Assembly (NCBI GenBank): GCA_905197665.1
Contig: CAJJZP010000010.1
Span: forward strand, 27,493-91,492
Direction of reading: 5' to 3'
Source: an uncultured Collinsella sp.
GTDB lineage: Bacteria > Actinomycetota > Coriobacteriia > Coriobacteriales > Coriobacteriaceae
Length of the DNA stretch: 64,000 bases
The translations under genes were made by a program, and so were the position numbers. Of this stretch, positions 24,454-33,087 are shown piece by piece. The notes beneath the pieces are model-generated. The model worked only from the letters and a program-made list of their open reading frames with translations. It was not told where the DNA came from and made no database searches. Within the stretch, counting starts at the first letter, position 1, and the number at the start of each line of letters is the position of its first letter.

Positions 24454-24735
24454 ATGGATGAGCTAATAGACTTTAAAAAACGATTTCTCAAGAATGGCGA
24501 GCTGGTTTCAATTCCAAAAAAGGAAAGCTATAAAAGAATCATGCTGCTATGGGCCGTCTCTTTCTTTGAATTAAATACAAGTTATACGGAGCTTCAGGTT
24601 AATCGTGTGCTGTCACAGCTCTATCCTGATTATGCCGTGTTGAGGCGGTACTTGGTTGATTATGGATTCCTATTAAGGGATGAACGAGGCCTGAAATACG
24701 AGGTTAATCGTGATGTTCACGGTATTGAGAGCTAG
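24454..24735 (+). CDS. DUF2087 protein, putative cluster regulator
   Basis: The 93-residue protein matches the DUF2087 pattern. It has a KRFLKNGELVSIPKKESYKRIMLLW core, then YTELQVNRVLSQLYPDYAVLRRYLVDYGFLLRD, a winged-helix-like arrangement often attached to transcription regulators. Here it stands alone without an additional HTH. It has a GGAGGATGTG site before the ATG. It overlaps the downstream MFS gene by 23 bases, so the two are translationally coupled. Low G+C separates it from its neighbours outside 24354-28410. It may regulate the peptide cluster. Confidence 0.8.
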   Translation: MDELIDFKKRFLKNGELVSIPKKESYKRIMLLWAVSFFELNTSYTELQVNRVLSQLYPDYAVLRRYLVDYGFLLRDERGLKYEVNRDVHGIES

Positions 24736-25897
24736 CCGTCCGGTTCGGGTCCTATATATTGCTAGAGGGATAAGCGAAATAGGCAATTGGTGTGCGAATA
24801 TTGCTTTGCCAATGCTGATTTACGAGGTAACTCACGATGTTTCTGCAACTGCTTTGATGGTCTGCTGCAGATTTGCCCCCTCTCTGTTTTCAGTTGCGCT
24901 CGCGCAGCTGCCTCAGAAGATGGGTATCGGGACACTGCAGGCCATGAGATTGGCAGACTTAATTCGCGCGGGATTATTCGTTTGCTATATTTTTGTTGAT
25001 AGTAAATGGAGTATGTTTGCTATTACGTGCGCGGTATCGCTTTGCCGAACGGTAGAAATGCCCTGCTTTTACTCGTTGTTAAGAGCCAATACGAATAGTA
25101 TCAATCGCGACGTAATTAATAATTCGTTTGGGTTCCTGCAGAATTTGATGATGGTTCTGGGGCCAGTTGCCGGCGGTTTTGTTGTCGCTCAATTTGGGGC
25201 GGAGGCTGTTCTTGCATTAGACGCGCTTTCTTTTGCCGCGTCGTTCTGGTTGCTGCGAGATGTTCCGTCGGTTATCGAGGTTAATGATAAAGAGGGAATA
25301 AGCAAAAATGAAAAAAACAGGACTGCATTTAGTGATCTTAGCGCGAAGCACTTGGCAATTGGTTTCCTATTAATCGATATTTCTAGTGGCGTGGCATTCG
25401 GCTCTCTGAATTCTCTTTTGCCAGCTATAGCGCAATTGCAATTTGACTCGTCATCGATACAATACGGATTCCTTCAGAGTAGTCTTACAATCGGACTGTT
25501 GTTCGGAAATACAATATATGGTCGTCTAATCAGTGGTTCCGATTGCGTTAAATCATATTGTTTTGTGACGTATCTTGCGCTCGGTGCGTATCTGGCGTTT
25601 GGCTATCGCTATGCGTCTGGGATATCGTTTATTTTCCTTTTTATCGTCGGTGCCGGAAACGCCATTCAAGATGTGCTTCTCATAACATCGCTGCAGGATT
25701 TGGCGAGAGACGGATCTGAATCGATAAGCCTGTTTTCAATTAGGGAGTCTTTGCAATCGGTTGCTGTTGTTATTTCAACACTTCTTGTTTCGCTGTTCAC
25801 GAGCATCGCGATGTTCTCAATTCTCGTTACAGGACTTGGTGTATTTTCAATTATGATGGTAGTTGTGTTTCAATTGAATTATTTGCGAAAGATGTGA
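24713..25897 (+). CDS. MFS transporter, probable peptide exporter of the RiPP cluster
   Basis: The 394-residue protein has about twelve hydrophobic segments and the layout of major facilitator exporters of the MefA/NreB-like type (YIARGISEIGNWCANIALPMLIYEVTHD at the start; GPVAGGFVVAQFGAEAVLALDALSF near the middle). It overlaps the DUF2087 gene; the ATG at 24713 is adjacent to an alternative GTG at 24710. The radical SAM gene starts 7 bases after its stop. In this position it most likely exports the modified peptide or gives self-resistance. The gene is AT-rich relative to flanking housekeeping genes, pointing to horizontal acquisition. Confidence 0.85.
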   Translation: MFTVLRASRPVRVLYIARGISEIGNWCANIALPMLIYEVTHDVSATALMVCCRFAPSLFSVALAQLPQKMGIGTLQAMRLADLIRAGLFVCYIFVDSKWSMFAITCAVSLCRTVEMPCFYSLLRANTNSINRDVINNSFGFLQNLMMVLGPVAGGFVVAQFGAEAVLALDALSFAASFWLLRDVPSVIEVNDKEGISKNEKNRTAFSDLSAKHLAIGFLLIDISSGVAFGSLNSLLPAIAQLQFDSSSIQYGFLQSSLTIGLLFGNTIYGRLISGSDCVKSYCFVTYLALGAYLAFGYRYASGISFIFLFIVGAGNAIQDVLLITSLQDLARDGSESISLFSIRESLQSVAVVISTLLVSLFTSIAMFSILVTGLGVFSIMMVVVFQLNYLRKM

Positions 25898-25904
25898 CGT
25901 TGAT

Positions 25905-28226
25905 ATGCCTAAAACGCTTTTAGTATTTCCCCCAGGATGGAGTCCAGTGGGGCCGTATCTTGCCTTGCCTGTTTTGAAGTCATATCTTCAAGAGGTTGAA
26001 CAATACAAAGTTGACATTGTTGACTTAAACGTGGAATTTTACGATGACCTCCTATCTTTTAGACATGTCGAAGAGTGCTGTAAAAGGTATCGGGAATCAA
26101 AGGATTCGTTTAGTTCGAATGTTCAATTAACAATCGAGTTGATACAAAAGTCGGCACTTAATGTTGACGAGGCAAAAGATATTTTCAGATCGAAGAGATA
26201 CTTTAATCTAAAAGAAAGACAATATGCTGAAAACATTTTTAGAAATGCACTCTATATCATAAATCACGTCTCATATGGAGTTAAATACACGTTCAACTCC
26301 ATAGATCTGCCCTATGATTATTATTCGACACCAGAAATAATGAAATCGCTTGCGGATACCTTGCATAATCCGTTTATTTCCTTCTATGAAACTGCCTTTC
26401 TTAAGCGTATTCAGAGGGAAAAAATCGAGTTTATTGGGATTTCGGTGAGCGGCTGTTTCCAATTGATTTCTGCAGTTACGTTAGCGAAACTGATTAAGGA
26501 AGAATGTCCATCTGTTAAACACGTCTCATTGGGCGGCAATTACATTACTCGTTTAGCAGATGACTGCATGAAAGAATGGCATCCCTTTTTTGAATACATT
26601 GATTCGATAATGATGTATGACGGCGAAGAGCCGCTTGCACGTCTTCTTGAGGCTCTTGACTCTGGTGATGACAATCTCGACTGTGTTCCAAACCTTTGCC
26701 ATGCTAAAGGTGGAAAGATATATAAAAACCATCGGATTGAGCAAACATTTATCAACGATACAGTTCCCGATTTCGATGGCTTCGCCCTTTCTAAATACTT
26801 CATGCCTGAGTTAATATTGCCGGTTTATTCCTCTAGGCAGTGTTTTAATCATTGCGCCTTCTGCACCATTCCCGGTGCTACCGGTGGTTGTTACCGAAAG
26901 ATGCCTATATCGAGAGTATTTGAAATAATGTGTCGGTTAAATGAAAAATACGGCACGAGAGTTTTCTCTTTTGTGGATGAAACATTCGAAGGCAAAAGAA
27001 TGGAGCAACTCGCGGATGAAATAAACGCATCGGGAAAAACGTTTTTCTGGCATGGAGAAACGAGGTTCTCTCCAACCCTAAGTACAGAAGTTTTTAACAA
27101 GATATACCAAAGTGGATGTAGGCAGATTCAGTTTGGCCTCGAGTCATACAACCAAAGAGTTCTTGATCTAATGAAGAAGAACACGAGAGTTGATTGGATT
27201 GATCGCAATATCCATGATTGTCTCAATGCGGGTATTCCTGTTCATCTATTTTTTATGATTGGCTTTCCGACCGAAACTAAAGAAGAGGCTCTGAACACCT
27301 TAGCTTATACAGAGAATGTTTTGAATTATTCAAAACAGGTATGTGGTGTTCCATATTCCACGAGAGGATTTACGAATTTTGGTCTCGTTATGGGGTCGGA
27401 TGTTTGGAATCATCCCGATAAGTATGGTGTCTCTGTAATGCCGAAGTCCCAACATGAGGATTTGCGCCTCGAAGTGGATTATGTTTCAGGCACTGGTTTA
27501 ACTTTAAATGAAGCAAAATCCTTATCTGATGAGCATCATATTGATTTTTATATGCAAGAGGTCATAAACGGTAGCGACACAATTGACTTGCCCCAGCGGC
27601 TTCATATTTCAGAGGTCACCTGGATCCTAGATTCTATTCACGCTGTCAGGTATAAGGGACATTTGACCAAAGTAAAGCGACGGCTAACTAGTCTAAATCC
27701 AGCTGATCGAATCTGGCTGGATTCCAAGACCTCTGTCGTGCTCGTTGAGCCATTTGCCTACTTCTATAATTCTGAATACCATCATGTCTATGCTGTTTCC
27801 CAGTTGGTATACCTTAAGTTGGCCCGTTTATTGGAGGCCGATTGTAGCATTTCTCTTATTCTTGATCAGGGCGACCTCGAGCTGACAAGGGCGATAGAAG
27901 AACTGTTGCATTATGGATTGCTGAATACAAATATCGATGCCGATTATGTAATGCACGATAATGGTTTTCAATTGGTTAAAAGTTCGTTTGTTAAAGAAGT
28001 CGGACGCTCAAAAGAGGGGTTAAGAGTACTGCTGAGTTGTGCCACCCATAGAATGTGTGCGGTTAATGATTTTTCGTTCGCTTTGCTTTCGTTGTTTGAA
28101 AAGCCGATTACTAAGAACGAGGTGCGCGACATTTTGAAAAAAGAGGGACTATCGGCAAGCGAGGAGCAATTAAACAAGTTGGTTGATAATTGCATGAAAG
28201 CAGATATACTACAATTGATTAGATAG
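25905..28226 (+). CDS. B12-binding-type radical SAM RiPP maturase
   Basis: The 773-residue enzyme has an N-terminal cobalamin-binding-like Rossmann part (LLVFPPGWSPVGPYLALPVLKSYL; IGISVSGCFQLISAVTLAKLI; VSLGGNYI). This is followed by a radical SAM core whose cluster motif is CFNHCAFC (CxxxCxxC, near residue 312). It also has FSFVDETFEG, IQFGLESYNQRVL and FFMIGFPTET. The last 150 residues contain two segments similar to PqqD/RRE winged helices, such as SQLVYLKLARLLEADCSISLIL...ELLHYGLL. RREs bind leader peptides. A 36-residue peptide gene follows after 13 bases. The likely role is C-methylation or another radical modification of that peptide; the reaction type is not known. Confidence 0.85.
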   Translation: MPKTLLVFPPGWSPVGPYLALPVLKSYLQEVEQYKVDIVDLNVEFYDDLLSFRHVEECCKRYRESKDSFSSNVQLTIELIQKSALNVDEAKDIFRSKRYFNLKERQYAENIFRNALYIINHVSYGVKYTFNSIDLPYDYYSTPEIMKSLADTLHNPFISFYETAFLKRIQREKIEFIGISVSGCFQLISAVTLAKLIKEECPSVKHVSLGGNYITRLADDCMKEWHPFFEYIDSIMMYDGEEPLARLLEALDSGDDNLDCVPNLCHAKGGKIYKNHRIEQTFINDTVPDFDGFALSKYFMPELILPVYSSRQCFNHCAFCTIPGATGGCYRKMPISRVFEIMCRLNEKYGTRVFSFVDETFEGKRMEQLADEINASGKTFFWHGETRFSPTLSTEVFNKIYQSGCRQIQFGLESYNQRVLDLMKKNTRVDWIDRNIHDCLNAGIPVHLFFMIGFPTETKEEALNTLAYTENVLNYSKQVCGVPYSTRGFTNFGLVMGSDVWNHPDKYGVSVMPKSQHEDLRLEVDYVSGTGLTLNEAKSLSDEHHIDFYMQEVINGSDTIDLPQRLHISEVTWILDSIHAVRYKGHLTKVKRRLTSLNPADRIWLDSKTSVVLVEPFAYFYNSEYHHVYAVSQLVYLKLARLLEADCSISLILDQGDLELTRAIEELLHYGLLNTNIDADYVMHDNGFQLVKSSFVKEVGRSKEGLRVLLSCATHRMCAVNDFSFALLSLFEKPITKNEVRDILKKEGLSASEEQLNKLVDNCMKADILQLIR

Positions 28227-28239
28227 AGGAGGTTTCTAC

Positions 28240-28350
28240 ATGGACGTTATTAACAAAGATCTCTTGGAGCAACTGAAAGAGTCTCAGGAAGAGGGCGTCG
28301 TGGTAGAAGTGTTCGACTTTGAGGACTACATGGATAAATTCTGCCATTAG
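28240..28350 (+). CDS. Candidate RiPP precursor peptide (36 aa)
   Basis: This short gene is too small for standard gene callers. It has a near-perfect AGGAGG site 8 bases before its ATG and follows the radical SAM maturase stop by 13 bases. The peptide is highly acidic. An amphipathic leader-like start (MDVINKDLLEQLKESQEEG) is followed by VVVEVFDFEDY and a tail MDKFCH containing Phe, Tyr, Cys and His, residues often modified in RiPPs. A terminator hairpin 25 bases downstream closes the operon. The cleavage site and core boundary are not evident. No similar sequence is known to me. Confidence 0.72.
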   Translation: MDVINKDLLEQLKESQEEGVVVEVFDFEDYMDKFCH

Positions 28351-28375
28351 TTTCGGAATTTACTTGCCTCGCTTA

Positions 28376-28409
28376 AAGGAGAAGTCGATTATCGATTTCT
28401 CCTTTTTTA
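28376..28409 (+). terminator. Terminator of the RiPP-like operon
   Basis: AAAGGAGAA-GTCGAT-TATCGATTTCTCCTTT forms a long stem (about 14 bp, one bulge) ending in TTTTTT. It sits 25 bases after the precursor peptide stop and fixes the 3' end of the AT-rich transcription unit. Confidence 0.85.
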
Positions 28410-28538
28410 ATTAAAGATATTTTTGGAATACATGCTCTTAGCACAGGTTGGCGTCTCAGTAAACTGGGAGGTTGCTTTGGCTAGTTAGAGATATGTGAAC
28501 GTCCGTTAGACTGAATCTCAGGGTAGAAGGGGCCTCCA

Positions 28539-30539
28539 GTGTCCAGATCAACAAGGCAATGCTGCGTTTCGGCTAATAAGAACGATGGCTTTTTGCGTGT
28601 GGCGGCGGCGTCGCCGCAGATTCGCGTCGCCGATGTCGAGGGCAATGTCGAGGTTGCGCTGGCGGCTGTTCGCGATGCTGCCGAGCGCGGCGTTCATGCT
28701 CTGGTGCTGCCCGAGCTTAACCTGACCGGCTATACCGCGGCCGACCTGTTCCATAATCGCACACTGCTGCATGTCTGCGAGGCTGCTCTGGCGCATATCC
28801 TCGATGAAACCCGTGAGTTGCCGGTCGTCTTTACCATCGGTCTTCCCGTTGCAGTTGCCGAGAATATCTACAACTGCGCCGCCGTGTGCTGCGCGGGCGA
28901 GCTTTTGGGCCTCACGGCCAAGAAGTATCTGCCCAACTATGGCGAGTTCTATGAGCGCCGTTGGTTTGCTCCGGCGCCGGCCGATCCCGTGTGGATTGAA
29001 TTTGCTGGTCAGGGTCCGGTGCCGCTTGGCTCGGGGCTTGTCTACCGCTGCTGCGATGAAGGTGCCGAGGATCTGGTGCTGGGTGTCGAGGTGTGCGAGG
29101 ACCTGTGGGTACCGGCGCCCCCCTCGACCGAGATGGCGCTTGCTGGCGCGACGGTGATCCTCAACCCGTCGGCCTCGGACGAGATTATCGGCAAGGCGGA
29201 TTACCGCCGCAGCCTCATCTCCAACCAGAGTGCGCGCCTGTACTGCGCCTATGCCTACGCGGATGCGAGTGAGGGCGAATCTACGACCGACATGGTCTTT
29301 GCGGGCGAGAACCTGATCTACGAAAACGGCTCTAAGCTGGCCGCCACCAAACTGCTTACCTGCGACATGGCGGTTGCCGATGTCGACCTCGATCGTCTGG
29401 TTGCCGAGCGCCGTCGCTCGACGACGTGGACGCGCGCGGACGATGCGCCGGAGGCCACGACCGTTGAGTTCTCTTTTGAGGGCGTGTTGGCCGAAGAGTC
29501 TGTCCTGCGCGATGCCTGCGATATCGACCGTGTTTTCCCTCGCGCGCCTTTTGTGCCGGCCGACCACGGTGATCTGGCCGAGCGTTGCGAGACTATTCTC
29601 AATCTGCAGACTGCGGGCCTCAAGACCCGCCTTGCCCATACGGGTACCAAGGCTGCAGTCATCGGTCTTTCGGGTGGCTTGGACTCCACGCTGGCACTGC
29701 TTGTGACCGTGCGTGCCTTCGATGCACTGGGACTGCCACGCACGGGTATCACGGCGGTTTCCATGCCCGGCTTTGGCACGACGCATCGCACCAAGTCGAA
29801 TGCCGAGTCGCTCGCCCGCGACCTGGGCGTGAGCTTCCGCGAGGTTTCGATTCACGCGGCCGTGGAGCAGCACTTTAGGGACATTGAGCACGATCCGGCC
29901 GTGCAGGACGTGACCTACGAGAACAGCCAGGCCCGCGAGCGTACGCAGATCCTGATGGACCTGGCCAACCAGGCTGGCGGTTTTGTCATCGGCACCGGCG
30001 ACCTGTCGGAGCTGGCGCTCGGCTGGGCTACGTACAACGGCGACCATATGAGCATGTACGCCGTCAACTCGAGCGTTCCCAAGACGCTCGTGCGCCATCT
30101 GGTGCGCTATGCGGCCGATGTCTTTGGCGGGCGCATCGCCAAGGTGCTGCTCGATATCCTCGATACGCCGGTGTCTCCCGAACTTCTGCCGCCCACGGGC
30201 GACGGCGAGATTGCGCAGAAGACCGAGGATTTGGTGGGCCCGTACGAGCTGCACGACTACTTCCTCTACTACCTGCTGCGTTTTGGCTTTGAGCCCGGCA
30301 AGATCTACCGCATGGCGCTCAAGAGCTTTGAGGGTGTCTACGATGCCAAGACCGTCCACACGTGGCTGCGTACGTTCTACCGTCGCTTCTTTGCCCAGCA
30401 GTTTAAGCGCAGCTGCCTGCCCGATGGTCCCAAGGTGGGCTCGGTGACGCTCAGCCCGCGCGGCGATTGGCGTATGCCGAGTGACGCCAGCTCGCGACTG
30501 TGGCTTGCGCAGATCGACGCGCTTAATGCAATTGACTAA
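28539..30539 (+). CDS. nadE: Glutamine-dependent NAD+ synthetase
   Basis: The 666-residue two-domain enzyme converts deamido-NAD to NAD+ using ATP and glutamine. The N-terminal nitrilase-type glutaminase carries the Glu-Lys-Cys triad in LPELNLTGY (about 61), KKYLPNYGEFYE (about 128) and GVEVCEDLWVP (about 188). The C-terminal synthetase domain has the PP-loop GLSGGLDSTLA (near 380) and IGTGDLSELALGWATYNGDHMSMY. Size and order match the long bacterial/eukaryotic NadE form. It starts with GTG at 28539 after GAAGGGG. The G+C-rich composition resumes here after the AT-rich island. Confidence 0.96.
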   Translation: MSRSTRQCCVSANKNDGFLRVAAASPQIRVADVEGNVEVALAAVRDAAERGVHALVLPELNLTGYTAADLFHNRTLLHVCEAALAHILDETRELPVVFTIGLPVAVAENIYNCAAVCCAGELLGLTAKKYLPNYGEFYERRWFAPAPADPVWIEFAGQGPVPLGSGLVYRCCDEGAEDLVLGVEVCEDLWVPAPPSTEMALAGATVILNPSASDEIIGKADYRRSLISNQSARLYCAYAYADASEGESTTDMVFAGENLIYENGSKLAATKLLTCDMAVADVDLDRLVAERRRSTTWTRADDAPEATTVEFSFEGVLAEESVLRDACDIDRVFPRAPFVPADHGDLAERCETILNLQTAGLKTRLAHTGTKAAVIGLSGGLDSTLALLVTVRAFDALGLPRTGITAVSMPGFGTTHRTKSNAESLARDLGVSFREVSIHAAVEQHFRDIEHDPAVQDVTYENSQARERTQILMDLANQAGGFVIGTGDLSELALGWATYNGDHMSMYAVNSSVPKTLVRHLVRYAADVFGGRIAKVLLDILDTPVSPELLPPTGDGEIAQKTEDLVGPYELHDYFLYYLLRFGFEPGKIYRMALKSFEGVYDAKTVHTWLRTFYRRFFAQQFKRSCLPDGPKVGSVTLSPRGDWRMPSDASSRLWLAQIDALNAID

Positions 30540-30607
30540 GGTTGGCTAAATTGAACCAATGCGGGGGTTGCAAGCGTTACACTTTTGCAATCTGATGGCC
30601 CGTATCG

Positions 30608-30638
30608 CGCGGCGCTCTTGTCGGAGCGCCGCGTTTTT
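30608..30638 (+). terminator. Terminator after nadE
   Basis: CGCGGCGCTC-TTGTCG-GAGCGCCGCG is a perfect 10-bp stem followed by TTTTT, 68 bases after the nadE stop and 19 bases before the next ATG. Confidence 0.85.
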
Positions 30639-30657
30639 CATATCGAAAGGTGGCACC

Positions 30658-31821
30658 ATGCAGGCATCGCAGCGTCTCGACCGCTTTGGCGCGGAGGTCT
30701 TTGCCTCGCTTAACAACAAGCTTCTCGCGCTGAAGGCTCAGGGCAAGACCATTTACAACATGAGCGTGGGCACGCCCGACTTTAAGCCGTACGACCACGT
30801 GGTCGAGGCGCTCACGCAGGCAGCCCAAGATCCCGAGATGTGGAAGTATGCCCTGCGCGATCTGCCCGAGCTTAAGCAGGCCGTATGCGATTACTATGAG
30901 CGTCGCTTTGGCGTTTCGGGCATTACGCCGTCCATGGTGCAGTCGTGCAACGGCACGCAGGAGGGCGTGGGCCATTTGGGCCTGGCCCTGCTCGATCCGG
31001 GTGACACCATTCTGGTTCCCGATCCGTGCTATCCGGTCTTTGAGGCGGGTGCCAAGATCGCCGATGCCAAGCTCGAGTACTATCCGTTGGTCGCCGAGCA
31101 TAATTACCTGCCCTATGTGGCGGGCATCGATCCCGAGGTGGCCGATCGTGCCAAGTACATGATCGTGTCGCTGCCCGCCAACCCGGTGGGCTCGGTGGGC
31201 ACGCCCGAGGTCTACGAGGAGATCATCGCTTTTGCCCGCGAGCACGACCTGCTGATCGTTCACGACAACGCATATTCCGACATCGTGTTCGACGGCGAGC
31301 CGGGCGGCAGCTTCTTGCAGTTTCCCGGCGCGCTCGAGGTGGGCGTGGAGTTCTTCTCGCTCTCCAAGTCGTTTAACGTCACCGGTGCGCGTATCGGCTT
31401 TTTGGTCGGCCGCGAGGACGTGGTCTCTGCCTTTGCCAAGCTGCGCGGCCAGATCGACTTTGGTATGTTCTTCCCGATCCAGAAGGCTGCTATCGCCTGC
31501 CTGAACGGCCCGCGCGATGAGGTCGAGGCGCAGCGTCTGAAGTACCAGGAGCGTCGCGATGCCCTGTGCAACGGCCTGGAGGGCCTAGGCTGGGAGCGCC
31601 CCAACGCGCGCGGTTCCATGTTTGTGTGGGCCAAACTTCCCGGCGGCCGCACCGATTCGATGGCGTTTTGCGAGGAGCTCATGGAGAAGGCGGGCGTTGT
31701 GGTGACGCCGGGTGCGAGCTTTGGTCCTTCGGGCGAGGGGCACGTGCGCATGGCGCTGGTCCTGCCGCCCGATCAGATCGCTCTGGCCGTCGAGGCTATT
31801 CGCGAGGCGGGTCTGTATTAA
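30658..31821 (+). CDS. Class I/II PLP-dependent aminotransferase
   Basis: The 387-residue fold-type I aminotransferase has IYNMSVGTPDFKPYDHV at the start and CNGTQEGVGHLGLALLDPGD near 100. It also has VSLPANPVGSVGTPEVYEEI near 165, VHDNAYSDIVF near 200, the PLP lysine in SLSKSFNVTGARIGFLVG (about 240) and GEGHVRMALVLP near the end. It resembles LL-diaminopimelate and N-acetyl-LL-DAP aminotransferases (PatA/DapL group), as well as alanine/aspartate transaminases. Because this genome uses the DapH acetyl route, the PatA role is attractive but unproven. GAAAGGTGG precedes the ATG by 4 bases. Confidence 0.88.
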   Translation: MQASQRLDRFGAEVFASLNNKLLALKAQGKTIYNMSVGTPDFKPYDHVVEALTQAAQDPEMWKYALRDLPELKQAVCDYYERRFGVSGITPSMVQSCNGTQEGVGHLGLALLDPGDTILVPDPCYPVFEAGAKIADAKLEYYPLVAEHNYLPYVAGIDPEVADRAKYMIVSLPANPVGSVGTPEVYEEIIAFAREHDLLIVHDNAYSDIVFDGEPGGSFLQFPGALEVGVEFFSLSKSFNVTGARIGFLVGREDVVSAFAKLRGQIDFGMFFPIQKAAIACLNGPRDEVEAQRLKYQERRDALCNGLEGLGWERPNARGSMFVWAKLPGGRTDSMAFCEELMEKAGVVVTPGASFGPSGEGHVRMALVLPPDQIALAVEAIREAGLY

Positions 31822-31965
31822 AGGTTCGTTTTGGCACGTCAATAGTTCGAAACCGATTTCGTACAGTTATTTTACGAATTCTGCAAACAATTTCGGTAAA
31901 CGGTCGATTTTTGGCTGCGAATAGGAGCATAATCAAAGTCCCGATTGGATGTATTGGGATTACGG

Positions 31966-31999
31966 CAAGCCGCTCGGGTCGTTCCCGGGCGGCTTGTTT
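31966..31999 (+). promoter_or_regulatory. Terminator-like hairpin in the ldh leader
   Basis: CAAGCCGCTCGGG-TCGTT-CCCGGGCGGCTTG is a 13-bp stem (one G-U) followed by TTTG, ending 23 bases before the ldh ATG. It could terminate read-through from the aminotransferase gene or act as an attenuator for ldh. No riboswitch consensus was recognised. Confidence 0.5.
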
Positions 32000-32022
32000 G
32001 TGGAGAGAGATGGGAGAAAGTA

Positions 32023-32973
32023 ATGGTTAACGAGAAGAAGGTCGCTATTGTCGGCTGCGGTTTCGTCGGTTCGTCTTCGGCGTTCGCGTTGATGCAGAGT
32101 GGTCTGTTCTCCGAGATGGTCCTCATCGACGTGGACAAGAACCGCGCCGAGGGTGAGGCCCTGGATATCGCGCACGGCATGACGTTTGCCGAGCCGATGA
32201 AGATCTACGCCGGCGATTATTCCGATGTCGCCGACGCCGCCATGATCGTCGTCACCGCTGGTGCCGCCCAGAAGCCCGGTGAGACCCGCCTGGACTTGGT
32301 CAACAAGAACGTCAACATCTTCAAGTCCATTATTCCCGAGATTAAGAAGTCTGGCTTCGACGGCATTCTGCTCATCGTCTCCAACCCGGTCGATGTTCTG
32401 ACCTATGCCGCCATCAAGATGTCCGGCCTGCCCGAGGGCCATGTCATCGGCTCCGGCACCGTGCTCGACACTGGCCGACTGCAGCAGATGCTTGGTGCCC
32501 ACGTCGAGGTTGACCCGCGCGATGTCCAGGCCTATGTCATGGGCGAGCACGGCGACTCCGAGTTTGTCGCTTGGTCCAGCGCTCAGGTTGCCGGCGTTCC
32601 GCTGAACACCTTCTGCGAGCTTCACGGTCATCTGGAGCACGAGGCTGCCGAGAAGCGTATCGCCGAGGACGTCAAGAACTCCGCCTACACCATCATCGAG
32701 AAGAAGCACGCTACCTACTATGGCGTTGCCATGGCCGTCAAGCGCATCTGCACTGCCGTCATGCGCGATGAGCAGACCGTTCTGCCTGTCTCCTCGCTCA
32801 TGGTGGGCGAGTATGGCCTGTCCGATCTGGCCATCTCCATGCCGACCGTCGTCGGCCGCGATGGCGTTGTCTGCCGCGTCCCCGTGCCGCTGAACGATGA
32901 CGAGCAGCATGAGCTCACCGCCTCCGCAAAGGCCCTCAAGGACATCATCGACAGCGTCGACTTCTCCTGCTAA
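32023..32973 (+). CDS. ldh: L-lactate dehydrogenase
   Basis: This 316-residue NAD-dependent enzyme reduces pyruvate to L-lactate and regenerates NAD+ in fermentation. It shows the Rossmann motif VAIVGCGFVGSSSAFAL (residues 7-23), VTAGAAQKPGETRLDLV with the substrate-clamping Arg, SNPVDVLTY, and the catalytic His/Asp segment VMGEHGDSEF near 178-187. The length fits LDH rather than the shorter malate enzyme, and the QKPGETR loop favours lactate specificity. GGGAGAAAG precedes the ATG at 32023. Optimised codons suggest high expression. A strong terminator follows. Confidence 0.95.
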   Translation: MVNEKKVAIVGCGFVGSSSAFALMQSGLFSEMVLIDVDKNRAEGEALDIAHGMTFAEPMKIYAGDYSDVADAAMIVVTAGAAQKPGETRLDLVNKNVNIFKSIIPEIKKSGFDGILLIVSNPVDVLTYAAIKMSGLPEGHVIGSGTVLDTGRLQQMLGAHVEVDPRDVQAYVMGEHGDSEFVAWSSAQVAGVPLNTFCELHGHLEHEAAEKRIAEDVKNSAYTIIEKKHATYYGVAMAVKRICTAVMRDEQTVLPVSSLMVGEYGLSDLAISMPTVVGRDGVVCRVPVPLNDDEQHELTASAKALKDIIDSVDFSC

Positions 32974-33004
32974 ATCAAGCTCGCAAGCGCGAAAAGCTAC
33001 AATG

Positions 33005-33040
33005 AAGGCGTCCGAGCCCATACGGCCCGGGCGCCTTTTT
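33005..33040 (+). terminator. Terminator after ldh
   Basis: AAGGCGTCCGAGCCC-ATAC-GGCCCGGGCGCC forms a strong stem with small mismatches followed by TTTTT, 31 bases after the ldh stop. Confidence 0.85.
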
Positions 33041-33067
33041 GGTGCAAAGTAACCTGACCCCAATGCA
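33041..33067 (+). repeat. REP-like direct repeat flanking the Mbeg1-like gene (left)
   Basis: GGTGCAAAGTAACCTGACCC plus CAATGCA differs at only three positions from the sequence at 34254-34280. The two copies bracket the gene at 33088-34248 exactly. The AACCTG(T/A)CCC core relates it to the other CTGTCCC repeats in the window. Confidence 0.6.
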
Positions 33068-33087
33068 GCATAGTTGATGGGAGGGCC

